A program made the position numbers and the translations under genes. This document shows, piece by piece, positions 1-6,343 of a stretch of 27,503 bases of DNA (position 1 is the first letter of the stretch; each line of letters opens with the position of its first letter). Origin of the DNA: Clostridia bacterium (GTDB lineage Bacteria; Bacillota; Clostridia; Oscillospirales; Oscillospiraceae); assembly GCA_021153265.1 (NCBI GenBank), contig JAGKTU010000024.1:1-27503 (forward strand), read 5' to 3'. The notes under the pieces are model-generated. The model was not told the origin of the DNA. It saw only the letters and a list, made by a program, of their open reading frames with translations, and made no database searches.

Positions 1-98
1 ATCCCTATTATACCTTGTCTGGGACTGAATTTCTACTGGTTTTATGAAGTATGATCCGTTAATTCGGACTTACTGGCTTTTAGTTATTCACTCAAAGC

Positions 99-126
99 TT
101 GAAAATGAGAAGTGCAAAAATAATTT
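99..126 (+). promoter_or_regulatory. weak candidate promoter ahead of the element's replication genes
   Basis: TTGAAA at 99-104 and TAATTT at 121-126 are separated by 16 bases in an AT-rich stretch. It is the only promoter-like pair I could find before the first gene. The rest of 1-235 shows no coding potential; it contains a CCCCT/AGGGG pair around 157-185 that could form a loose hairpin. The assignment is weak, because AT-rich DNA gives such matches by chance. Confidence 0.25.
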
Positions 127-235
127 TAAGAATTTTCAAAATGGGTTCCGATTTCACCCCTGATTTTCTCCTATAAGTGAAGGGGCAATTCGAGATGGCC
201 ATAGATGCGTACCTTTAGAATTTTACGAGGAGAGG

Positions 236-877
236 ATGCTTAGGAATATGTATGAATCAATCAAGGCAGCTGTCACTGCAAGAAAGGCTGCGGAAAGCTT
301 TGGACTGACGGTGAACAGGTCGGGAATGGCCGCATGCCCGTTCCACGAAGACCATACGCCCAGCCTGAAGCTGGATCGGCGGTATTATTGCTTTGGCTGC
401 GGAGCAACGGGAGATGTCATCGACTTTACTGCCCGTCTGCTTGGCATCAGCAATCACGATGCCGCACAAACTCTTGCCGAGAGATTCGGTATTCAACCGG
501 AATCGCAGTCAGTGATCACACCGAAAATAAAACCGGCAGTGCCGCTCCGCACTTTGGAGCAGCGCTGCCTTTTTGCTTTGGTGCAGTATGAGAAACTGCT
601 ACGATCCTGGAAGAAACAATATGCGCCCCAAGGACCGGAGGAGCTGTTTCATGAGAAATTCGTGGAAGGGTGCCAGAGGGAAAGCTTCATCGCTCATCTG
701 ATTGATGAAATGATGGATGCGGATCCCTGGCGGCGCAAGCAAGCAGTGGAGCTTCTGCTAGAAGATGACCACCTCCATTGCCTGCAAGATTACGTATTAC
801 AAAATCAAGAGGAGGAAATGAAAATGAATATCTGTAAAAGAAATGAGGAATCCGGGAATGGCGGATATTGTTCTTGA
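236..877 (+). CDS. CHC2 zinc-finger (DnaG-type) primase-like protein of the mobile element
   Basis: This 213-aa protein carries an N-terminal CHC2 zinc finger of the DnaG primase type: CPFH at residues 34-37 and CFGC at 52-55, followed by GATGDVIDF. That finger recognises single-stranded template in DnaG. No TOPRIM catalytic domain follows, so alone it is unlikely to be a full primase. It probably works with the P4/D5-type helicase encoded next, whose gene overlaps its 3' end by 35 bases, in replication of the excised element. The start is uncertain. GAGGAGAGG at 227-235 touches the ATG at 236, so the in-frame ATG at 248 (12 bases away) may be the real start. The last residues are unlike the rest and overlap the next gene. 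Family assignment is secure; the role is inferred from context. Confidence 0.85.
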   Translation: MLRNMYESIKAAVTARKAAESFGLTVNRSGMAACPFHEDHTPSLKLDRRYYCFGCGATGDVIDFTARLLGISNHDAAQTLAERFGIQPESQSVITPKIKPAVPLRTLEQRCLFALVQYEKLLRSWKKQYAPQGPEELFHEKFVEGCQRESFIAHLIDEMMDADPWRRKQAVELLLEDDHLHCLQDYVLQNQEEEMKMNICKRNEESGNGGYCS

Positions 878-2051
878 GAGTCCCTTTGGCCCTGAATGGC
901 TGGCTGGGGATAAGATCAATGAAATGGAATTCTGCAAGGCCTTTCTGGAGCAGCACCCGATGATCTGTATCAACGGCACGTTCTTCACCACCGACGGGCG
1001 GATAACCGACGAAAACAAGCTGAAGAAAAAGATCCTCGAATGGATCTCGCCTTATGTGTTTTCCGGCATTCCCAAGAAAATCACCAATCTGCTGGATACC
1101 ATGCGGGTACTGGCCTACTCGGAGCCCCTGCCCACCTATCAGGACCGGATCTTCGTAGCCAACGGCACTTACTATCTGTCCGGAGAATTTGAGGAAACCA
1201 AGGACTTCTGTGTTAACCGCCTGCCGGTAGCTTACAACCCCAACGCGCCGGAGCCGGTACAGTGGCTGAAGTTTGTAAGCCAGCTACTGCATGAGGACGA
1301 TATCCCCACCTTGCAGGAATACATGGGCTACTGTCTGATTCCTTCCAACAAGGGTCAACAGATGCTGTTTCTGGTCGGTAAGGGCGGTGAGGGAAAATCC
1401 AGAGTGGGCCTGGTGATGCGGGCACTGCTGGGTGACAATATGTGCAATGGTTCCATTCAGAAGGTAGAAACCAATCCCTTTGCCCGGGCAGATCTGGAGC
1501 ACCTGCTTGCCATGGTGGATGATGATATGAAGCTGGAGGCTTTGCCTCAGACCAACTACATCAAAACCATCGTCACCGCAGAGCAACCGCTGGATCTGGA
1601 GAAAAAGGGTAAGCAGAGCTACCAGGGGTGGCTGTACTCCCGGTTTATGGTGTTCGGCAACGGCGTGATGAAATCCCTCTATGACCGTAGTGAGGGCTTC
1701 TTCCGCCGCCAGCTGATCCTGTCCGTAAAGGAAAAGGAGAAAGACCGGTATGATGATCCCTTTATTGCAGAAAAGATGTGCGCGGAAGCAGAAGGGATAT
1801 TGTTGTGGGCACTGGAAGGTCTTAGACGGCTGATTCAGAACAATTACCACTTCACCACCAGTGAGCGAACCAAAGCCAACCGGGAGGAAGCGATCCGGGA
1901 TGGCAACAATATTGTGGAGTTCATGGAATCGGAAGGCTATTTCCGGTTCAAAGCAGATCACGAGATCTCATCCAAAGATTTCTATGAAATCTACGATGTA
2001 CACCTCTGCAAAATTTTCGCCGCGTACAGAGGCAAAAAACACCGGAAATGA
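843..2051 (+). CDS. P4/D5-type phage-plasmid primase-helicase, possibly shortened at the C terminus
   Basis: The 402-aa protein has a D5_N-type N-terminal region (about residues 30-160) followed by a superfamily 3 AAA+ helicase core. Walker A is GKGGEGKS at 179-186, a Walker B-like VDDD lies at 225-228, a sensor-like FMVFGNG at about 268-274, and an RSEGFFRR arginine-finger segment at 282-289. Such proteins unwind DNA for replication of phages, satellites and integrative elements. The closest upstream Shine-Dalgarno (GGAGG at 811-815) is 27 bases from this ATG, so the start is supported by protein content rather than by the ribosome site; translation may be coupled to the overlapping upstream gene. 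After the YEIY segment near residue 380 the protein ends in a short basic tail (RGKKHRK), where relatives normally continue into a winged-helix region, so a deletion or frameshift is possible. Confidence 0.85.
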   Translation: MRNPGMADIVLESPFGPEWLAGDKINEMEFCKAFLEQHPMICINGTFFTTDGRITDENKLKKKILEWISPYVFSGIPKKITNLLDTMRVLAYSEPLPTYQDRIFVANGTYYLSGEFEETKDFCVNRLPVAYNPNAPEPVQWLKFVSQLLHEDDIPTLQEYMGYCLIPSNKGQQMLFLVGKGGEGKSRVGLVMRALLGDNMCNGSIQKVETNPFARADLEHLLAMVDDDMKLEALPQTNYIKTIVTAEQPLDLEKKGKQSYQGWLYSRFMVFGNGVMKSLYDRSEGFFRRQLILSVKEKEKDRYDDPFIAEKMCAEAEGILLWALEGLRRLIQNNYHFTTSERTKANREEAIRDGNNIVEFMESEGYFRFKADHEISSKDFYEIYDVHLCKIFAAYRGKKHRK

Positions 2052-2088
2052 CACCGAAACACAACAGTAATTTGAAAGGAGGAACGCG

Positions 2089-2274
2089 ATGCCCCGTATG
2101 TCAAAAAAGAGGAAACAGGAGCGATCCCTGTTTTTGAACGAACGCGGCCGCGTGAAATACAACAGCCTTTGCCGCCGATGCGTACATACCTGCAAGCAAG
2201 CGTACAAGGTGCTGGTGATCGAATGCGGCCGATACTTATCCAAAAGAGCCAAGGAGGTACAAGAAAAAGAATGA
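2089..2274 (+). CDS. small basic Cys-containing protein of the mobile element
   Basis: This 61-aa reading frame has an excellent ribosome site, AAAGGAGG at 2075-2082, six bases before ATG. The product is strongly basic, rich in Lys and Arg, and holds four Cys in the middle (CRRCVHTC, then a Cys about 12 residues later) that could bind one metal ion. Its stop overlaps the start of the relaxase gene in an ATGA, so the two are translationally coupled. I recall similar small proteins between the replication and mobilization genes of clostridial elements, but no function is known to me. A nucleic-acid-binding accessory role in mobilization is only inference. Confidence 0.7.
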   Translation: MPRMSKKRKQERSLFLNERGRVKYNSLCRRCVHTCKQAYKVLVIECGRYLSKRAKEVQEKE

Positions 2275-3245
2275 AAGCACAACATGCAATTTTGCGCTTT
2301 GCAAAATACAAAGGCCCTACCGTGAGCCGTATTGAAGCGCACAACGAAAGAACCAAAGAAAATTACGCCAGCAATCCGGATATCAAGACGGAGCTGAGCA
2401 AACACAACTTCCACCCGGTTGTTCCCGATGGGAAGTATCGTGATATTTCCAACCGGATCATCCGGGAGAATGGATGCCGGGTGCGGAAGGACAGCGTCAC
2501 TGCTGTAGAGGTTCTGATCACCGCCAGCCCGGAGTTTTTTGAGAAGAAGAGCCAGAAGGAAGTCCGGGAATTCTTTGATTACGCAATAGAATTCATGAAA
2601 TCCAAGCAAAACCCTGATACCTATATTTCCGCCGTGGTGCATGTGGACGAGAAGACTCCCCACATGCACCTTTGCTTTGTCCCCATCACCGCAGATGGGC
2701 GGCTGAGTGCAAAGGAGATCATCGGGAACAAGAAACGGCTGACCCAGTGGCAGGATGAATTCTGGAGCTACATGGTGAAGAAGTACCCCGGTTTTGAGCG
2801 GGGTGAATCTGCCAGCCTCACCGGAAGAACCCATATCCCGCCCCGGCTGTTCAAGCAGGCTGCCCATCTGACCCAGCAGAAAGATAAGCTGATTCAGCTT
2901 CTGTCTGAGATGAACCCACTTAATGCCAAGGCAAAATCCAAAGAAATTGCTGTGCTACTGGATGAGTATATCCCCGGCGTGGAGGAACTGATGACCAAGC
3001 TGAAGAAAACCAGCAAGGCAGCCAAAGAGATGCGCCGTGAAATTACGGACCTGAAGAAAGAGGTCAACAGTAGCAAGGCCAGTACCCTGCGTCAGCTGGA
3101 GCTGGAAAAGAAGGTGCAGGAACTGGATGACCTCCAGCACATGGTGGAAGTACTCCGGCAGACCATGGATGCCATTCCTGCAGAAATCCTGGCCGTGTAC
3201 AAAGAACCCCAAATTACAGAAAAAGGAGAGATCAATCGTGAATGA
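2271..3245 (+). CDS. MobV/Pre-type relaxase (plasmid mobilization protein)
   Basis: The 324-aa protein is a MobV-family relaxase, which nicks the transfer origin and pilots single-stranded DNA through a helper conjugation system. The metal-binding motif HxDExxPHxH is seen as HVDEKTPHMH at residues 124-133. An N-terminal HNERTKENYASNPDI segment at about 24-38 matches motif I of the family. The C-terminal third (about 200-310) is rich in Lys, Glu and Leu and looks like coiled coil, as in other Pre/Mob proteins. I chose the ATG at 2271 because MKAQHAILRF starts the conserved region; AAGGAGG at 2251-2257 lies 13 bases upstream. An ATG at 2169 would add a non-conserved stretch read through the preceding gene. 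It is shorter than plasmid MobM-type proteins. No type IV secretion genes are in view, so the element looks mobilizable rather than self-conjugative. Confidence 0.9.
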   Translation: MKAQHAILRFAKYKGPTVSRIEAHNERTKENYASNPDIKTELSKHNFHPVVPDGKYRDISNRIIRENGCRVRKDSVTAVEVLITASPEFFEKKSQKEVREFFDYAIEFMKSKQNPDTYISAVVHVDEKTPHMHLCFVPITADGRLSAKEIIGNKKRLTQWQDEFWSYMVKKYPGFERGESASLTGRTHIPPRLFKQAAHLTQQKDKLIQLLSEMNPLNAKAKSKEIAVLLDEYIPGVEELMTKLKKTSKAAKEMRREITDLKKEVNSSKASTLRQLELEKKVQELDDLQHMVEVLRQTMDAIPAEILAVYKEPQITEKGEINRE

Positions 3246-3288
3246 TTGCCCAAGGTTGATATCAATGAACCGAAAGACTGAGAACTAC

Positions 3289-3317
3289 AAAATGCGCCGA
3301 AATTTTCGGCGCATTTT
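3289..3317. terminator. near-perfect palindromic hairpin between relaxase and excisionase genes
   Basis: AAAATGCGCCGA at 3289-3300 and TCGGCGCATTTT at 3306-3317 form a 12-bp perfect stem around a five-base loop (AATTT), which can itself partly pair. A-rich and T-rich ends on both sides make it a plausible bidirectional intrinsic terminator. It separates the replication and mobilization genes from the excisionase gene. Confidence 0.7.
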
Positions 3318-3349
3318 CTGCGAATCTATGAATGTGGAGGATACTGTGT

Positions 3350-3547
3350 ATGATCGAGATTCCCTACTGGGAAAAGTATATGTTGACCCTGCGTGAGGCT
3401 GCTGAGTATTTTCACATCGGTGAAAAGAAGATGCGCCAAATCGTGGATGAAAATATGGATGCTAAATTCCTGCTGGAAAACGGAAATCGGATCATGATTA
3501 AGAAAAAACTGTTCGAAGAATACCTGAACAATGCATCTGTGATCTGA
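3350..3547 (+). CDS. xis: Tn916-type excisionase / MerR-like winged-helix protein
   Basis: This 65-aa protein has a single helix-turn-helix region (LTLREAAEYFHIGEKKMRQIV) of the type found in Tn916 Xis and related excisionases. It begins MIEIPYWEKYMLTL, a common opening for these proteins. Xis bends DNA near the element ends and directs integrase towards excision. GGAGG at 3336-3340 is nine bases before the ATG at 3350, which favours this start over the in-frame ATG at 3332 that overlaps the ribosome site. The gene lies just before the integrase gene, the standard order in Tn916-type modules. Length and context agree; only sequence-level orthology is untested. Confidence 0.85.
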   Translation: MIEIPYWEKYMLTLREAAEYFHIGEKKMRQIVDENMDAKFLLENGNRIMIKKKLFEEYLNNASVI

Positions 3548-3586
3548 TTTTCTGCCATAGGAATTCGGTGAAATTTTGAAGTAAAA

Positions 3587-3594
3587 GTAGTAAA
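3587..3594 (+). promoter_or_regulatory. candidate integrase arm-type (DR2-like) site upstream of int
   Basis: GTAGTAAATT at 3587-3596 matches the core I recall for the Tn916 integrase arm-site repeat (DR2). The same eight-base core occurs four times after the integrase gene. Confidence 0.45.
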
Positions 3595-3598
3595 TTGG

Positions 3599-3635
3599 GC
3601 TCCGATATGATATACTCATTTCATCATATCGGAGC
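3599..3635 (+). promoter_or_regulatory. 13-bp inverted repeat hairpin in the leader of the integrase gene
   Basis: GCTCCGATATGAT at 3599-3611 and ATCATATCGGAGC at 3623-3635 are perfect complements separated by 11 bases. A pyrimidine-rich stretch, TCTCTTCATTT, follows. It could be an intrinsic terminator or attenuator insulating int from upstream transcription, or a protein-binding site. It ends 29 bases before the int ATG, so it is well placed to control int. Confidence 0.55.
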
Positions 3636-3664
3636 TCTCTTCATTTACGGAAGGAGTTTTTAGT

Positions 3665-4864
3665 ATGAGTGAAAAGCGGAGGGATAACCGAGGCCGCATT
3701 TTACATAACGGAGAGAGCCAGCGTCAAGATGGCCGATATGCTTATAAGTACAAGGATCTGAACGGCGAGTACAAGTTCGTTTACAGCTGGAGATTGGACA
3801 AAAATGACCGAACTCCCGCCGGAAGAGCAAGGGACCTTTCTCTGCGGGAAAAGGAACGGCAGATCCAGCAGGATCTGTTCAAAAAGATCGTTCCCAATGG
3901 CGGGGATCTTACTGTGCTGGATCTGGTGGAGAAATACCTATCTCTGAAGGTCAATGTCCGTCACAACACCCAGGCAAATTACAACTTTGTCCTGAACATC
4001 ATTAGGAAAGAAGATTTCGGGAAACTTCGAATCGATAAGGTGAAGCAATCCGATGCAAAAGCCTGGCTCATTAAGATGCAGAAGGTGGATGGCAGAGGAT
4101 ACAGTTCCATTCATTCCATCCGGGGCGTTGTAAGACCTGCTTTTGAGATGGCATTGCAGGATGATTTGATCCACAAGAATCCCTTCCAGTTTGAACTGGC
4201 AACGGTTGTGGTCAATGACAGTGTCACCAGAGATGCCATCACCAGAGCTCAGGAGCGAGCTTTCCTGAAGTTCATCCAGGAGGACAAGTGTTACAGCAAG
4301 TATTATGACGGGATCTTCATCCTGTTTAATACAGGCTTGCGCGTTTCGGAGTTCTGTGGACTGACCATTTCCGACATCGACTTCAAAAAGAAGCGAATCC
4401 GGGTGGATCATCAGCTGCAGCGAGCCCACACCATGGAGTACATCATCGAGGACACCAAGACCAAGAGCGGTGAACGGTTTGTCCCTATGAGTCCTGAAGT
4501 CATGGCTTGCTTCCGCAGGATCATTGCCAACCGGAAGAAACCTGCGAAAGAACCGATGGTGGACGGATACACCGGATTCCTGTTTCTGGACAAGAATGAG
4601 ATGCCGATGGTCGCCCTTCACTGGGAGCATTACTTTAAGCATATCCGCACCAAGTACAATAAAATCTACAGAATTCAGCTTCCGAAGATCACCCCTCATG
4701 TGTGTAGACACACCTTCTGCTCCAACATGGCAAAGAGCGGTATGAACCCCAAAACGTTGCAGTATATCATGGGGCACTCGGATATCGGGATTACTCTTGG
4801 AACCTACACGCATCTGAAAATCGAGGATGCACAGGCGGAGTTTGACCGGGTAATGGAAGCCTGA
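3665..4864 (+). CDS. int: Tn916-family tyrosine recombinase (integrase)
   Basis: The 399-aa protein has the three-part layout of Tn916 Int: an N-terminal arm-binding domain (about 1-75), a SAM-like core-binding domain (about 80-180) and a C-terminal catalytic domain. Catalytic residues visible are R226 in NTGLRVSE, a Lys near 265-267, H345 and R348 in PHVCRH, H371 in MGHSD and the nucleophile Y381 in GTYTHL. These positions almost coincide with those recalled for Tn916 Int. It performs integration and, with Xis, excision. AAGGAG at 3651-3656 is eight bases before the start. The gene is the last one of the element, as in Tn916-type modules, so the right attachment site should follow. No frameshift or lost catalytic residue is seen, so it is probably functional. 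Confidence 0.95.
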   Translation: MSEKRRDNRGRILHNGESQRQDGRYAYKYKDLNGEYKFVYSWRLDKNDRTPAGRARDLSLREKERQIQQDLFKKIVPNGGDLTVLDLVEKYLSLKVNVRHNTQANYNFVLNIIRKEDFGKLRIDKVKQSDAKAWLIKMQKVDGRGYSSIHSIRGVVRPAFEMALQDDLIHKNPFQFELATVVVNDSVTRDAITRAQERAFLKFIQEDKCYSKYYDGIFILFNTGLRVSEFCGLTISDIDFKKKRIRVDHQLQRAHTMEYIIEDTKTKSGERFVPMSPEVMACFRRIIANRKKPAKEPMVDGYTGFLFLDKNEMPMVALHWEHYFKHIRTKYNKIYRIQLPKITPHVCRHTFCSNMAKSGMNPKTLQYIMGHSDIGITLGTYTHLKIEDAQAEFDRVMEA

Positions 4865-4894
4865 AAAATGGCAGAGAAATATGTTCGTCTGCCG

Positions 4895-4949
4895 TTTGTA
4901 GTAAAGCCAGTAGTAAACGGTGTCCATTTACTACAACTTTTACTACAAA
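4895..4949. repeat. cluster of inverted arm-type repeats at the right end of the element
   Basis: Two copies of GTAGTAAA lie at 4898-4905 and 4910-4917, and two of the reverse complement TTTACTAC at 4927-4934 and 4939-4946. With the copy upstream of int this makes five. The Tn916 integrase N-terminal domain is known to bind a site with this core near the element ends, so these are likely arm sites. The inverted arrangement is seen directly; binding is inferred. Confidence 0.65.
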
Positions 4950-5067
4950 TTCGTAAAACAATATGCCACGAAGAGCCACGATAGAACACGATTCGGTTGG
5001 TTGACACAAATTCGAAAAGTGATTGCGGCTCTAAGTAAATCGTGATTTATCAAGGAGTATCGCAGCA
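4945..5067. other. predicted right junction of the mobile element (attR region)
   Basis: The arm-like repeats end at 4946 and the first chromosomal gene begins at 5068, so recombination should have occurred in between. A nine-base direct repeat, ACAAATTCG, occurs at 4945-4953 and 5006-5014. A consensus -35 hexamer TTGACA at 5001-5006 has no good -10 at 16-18 bases. The exact crossover cannot be located without the left end or an empty site. Confidence 0.45.
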
Positions 5068-5499
5068 ATGGTAAAAGTGTTATTCGTCTGCCATGGAAAT
5101 ATTTGCCGCAGTCCCATGGCGGAGTTTGTGATGAAGGATCTGGCGAAGAAGGCCGGGGCGGCAGAAAAGTTTGAGATCGCGTCTGCGGCGGTGAGCCGGG
5201 AAGAGATCGGCAATCCCGTCTACCCCCCTGCCCGTCGGGAACTGAGCAAGCACGGCATCGATTGCCACGGTCACAAAGCCCGGCAGGTGACGATGGCGGA
5301 TTATCACCACTTTGACCGGATCTACTACATGGACCGGAGCAACGCCCGGTATCTGGAGCGGCTTCTGCCTCGGGATCCGGACAAAATCCGTCCCCTGCTC
5401 GATCATGACGTGGCCGATCCCTGGTACACCGGGGATTTTAGTCAGACCTGGGAGGACGTTTTGACCGGGTGCAAGGCGATTTTGGAGGAATTTTTATGA
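5068..5499 (+). CDS. low-molecular-weight protein-tyrosine phosphatase
   Basis: The 143-aa protein is a cytosolic LMW-PTP, which removes phosphate from tyrosine (in bacteria sometimes arginine) residues. The N-terminal signature CX5R(S) is present as CHGNICRS, with nucleophile C8 and R14. The general-acid loop is D117-P118-W119 in VADPWYTGDF. Length is normal for the family. AAGGAG at 5052-5057 is ten bases before ATG. Its stop overlaps the start of the DUF2284 gene by four bases (ATGA), so the two are translated together. It is the first chromosomal gene after the mobile element, and its promoter may have been affected by the insertion. Whether it acts on Tyr or Arg phosphate cannot be read from the sequence with confidence. 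Confidence 0.93.
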   Translation: MVKVLFVCHGNICRSPMAEFVMKDLAKKAGAAEKFEIASAAVSREEIGNPVYPPARRELSKHGIDCHGHKARQVTMADYHHFDRIYYMDRSNARYLERLLPRDPDKIRPLLDHDVADPWYTGDFSQTWEDVLTGCKAILEEFL

Positions 5500-6032
5500 T
5501 CGATATGGCTATCCTCGATGAAAAGCTGGCGGAACTGCCGCTGTACATCTATCAACACATTGACCCCAGCGATTTGGAATTTTCTGACCGCATCCGCTGG
5601 ATCTGCGAGCATGAATGCCCCATGCACGGCAGAACCTGGGCCTGCCCTCCCGGTGTGGGAACCGTGGAACACTGCAAGAAAAAGTGCCTGAGATACGAAA
5701 ACTGTCTGATGATCTCCACCATCACGGAGGTCTACGACATCGCCGACATCAACGCAACCCTCGCCACCCGGCCGGAGCATGAAGCCATCACCAATCAGGT
5801 GCGGGATATCTTAAGAGAAATGGGCATTGATCCCTACATTCTGTCCACCGAGGCTTGCACATTGTGTGAGCGGTGCGCGTACTTAGACGGTCAGCCCTGC
5901 CGGTTCCCCGACAAGATGCACCCCTGTGTGGAAAGCCACGGCATCAATGTGATCCCGGCGCTGGAAAAATGCGGACTGGAATTTCAGTATGGGGATAATA
6001 TCGTGACCTGGTTCTCTTTTCTGTTCTATTAA
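5496..6032 (+). CDS. DUF2284 Cys-rich putative metal-binding protein
   Basis: This 178-aa protein has many conserved Cys: C37, C41, C50, C60, C64 and C70 in the N-terminal half, including the characteristic MHGRTWACPPG segment, and a ferredoxin-like run C121, C124, C127, C135 and C144 in the C-terminal half. That pattern fits DUF2284, annotated as predicted metal-binding and probably holding an Fe-S cluster. No catalytic function is known to me. I chose the ATG at 5496 because TGGAGGA lies about eight bases upstream and the start overlaps the upstream stop; the frame is open further back, but inside the phosphatase gene. There is no signal peptide, so it is cytosolic. The coupling to a phosphatase gene is notable but does not establish a shared pathway. 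Confidence 0.85.
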   Translation: MIDMAILDEKLAELPLYIYQHIDPSDLEFSDRIRWICEHECPMHGRTWACPPGVGTVEHCKKKCLRYENCLMISTITEVYDIADINATLATRPEHEAITNQVRDILREMGIDPYILSTEACTLCERCAYLDGQPCRFPDKMHPCVESHGINVIPALEKCGLEFQYGDNIVTWFSFLFY

Positions 6033-6054
6033 GGATTTATCTTCACATTGGGTG

Positions 6055-6084
6055 TTGACAAATCGGTGATTTTCTGGCTATAAT
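6055..6084 (+). promoter_or_regulatory. sigma-A-type promoter of the metG T-box leader
   Basis: TTGACA at 6055-6060 and TATAAT at 6079-6084 are both consensus hexamers with an 18-base spacer. Transcription should begin near 6091, just before the T-box stem I. Confidence 0.88.
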
Positions 6085-6090
6085 ATGCAG

Positions 6091-6323
6091 GAAATGTAAC
6101 AAAAGCGAAGAAGAGAAGAGTAATTCGTGAAAACCTCACAGAGAGCCCCGGCTGGTGGGAAGGGGCAGGCAGAAGCGGATGAACATGGTCTCGGAGCTGG
6201 GCGGTCGATAGGTAGGCCGTTTCGGGTGCGCCCGTTAAAGCGCGTTTAAGGCAGGCTTTGCCTGCGAAACAAGGTGGTACCGCGTAAATTTTACGCCCTT
6301 GAGTTATCTCAAGGGCGTTTTTT
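6091..6323 (+). ncRNA. T-box riboswitch leader, methionine specifier, upstream of metG
   Basis: The 311-base gap before metG is filled by a T-box leader. Stem I features include AGAGAGCC at 6140-6147. The specifier loop reads GAAC-ATG-G, with the Met codon at 6185-6187. The T-box sequence AACAAGGTGGTACCGCG lies at 6268-6284; its TGGT (6275-6278) can pair with the ACCA end of uncharged tRNA-Met. The leader ends in a terminator, ACGCCCTTGAG (6293-6303) pairing with CTCAAGGGCGT (6308-6318), followed by a T run. Uncharged tRNA-Met should stabilise the antiterminator and switch on metG. All parts are seen directly; the mechanism is established for the class. Confidence 0.95.
6293..6323 (+). terminator. 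T-box conditional intrinsic terminator
   Basis: An 11-bp stem (6293-6303 with 6308-6318) with a four-base loop TTAT is followed by six T residues. Its left arm lies just after the T-box sequence, so the antiterminator and terminator folds compete. Confidence 0.92.
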
Positions 6324-6343
6324 CATTTTAGGAGGAAAATCAA

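Noticed and set aside
1..235. Left attachment site of the mobile element
   Set aside because: No arm-type GTAGTAAA copies occur here and nothing resembles the right end; the element probably extends beyond the window.
3238..3396. GTG-start short frame (52 codons) after the relaxase gene
   Set aside because: A GGAG lies about eight bases upstream, but the frame runs through the palindromic hairpin and into xis and looks like no known protein. It might be a remnant of a deleted gene, but that cannot be shown.
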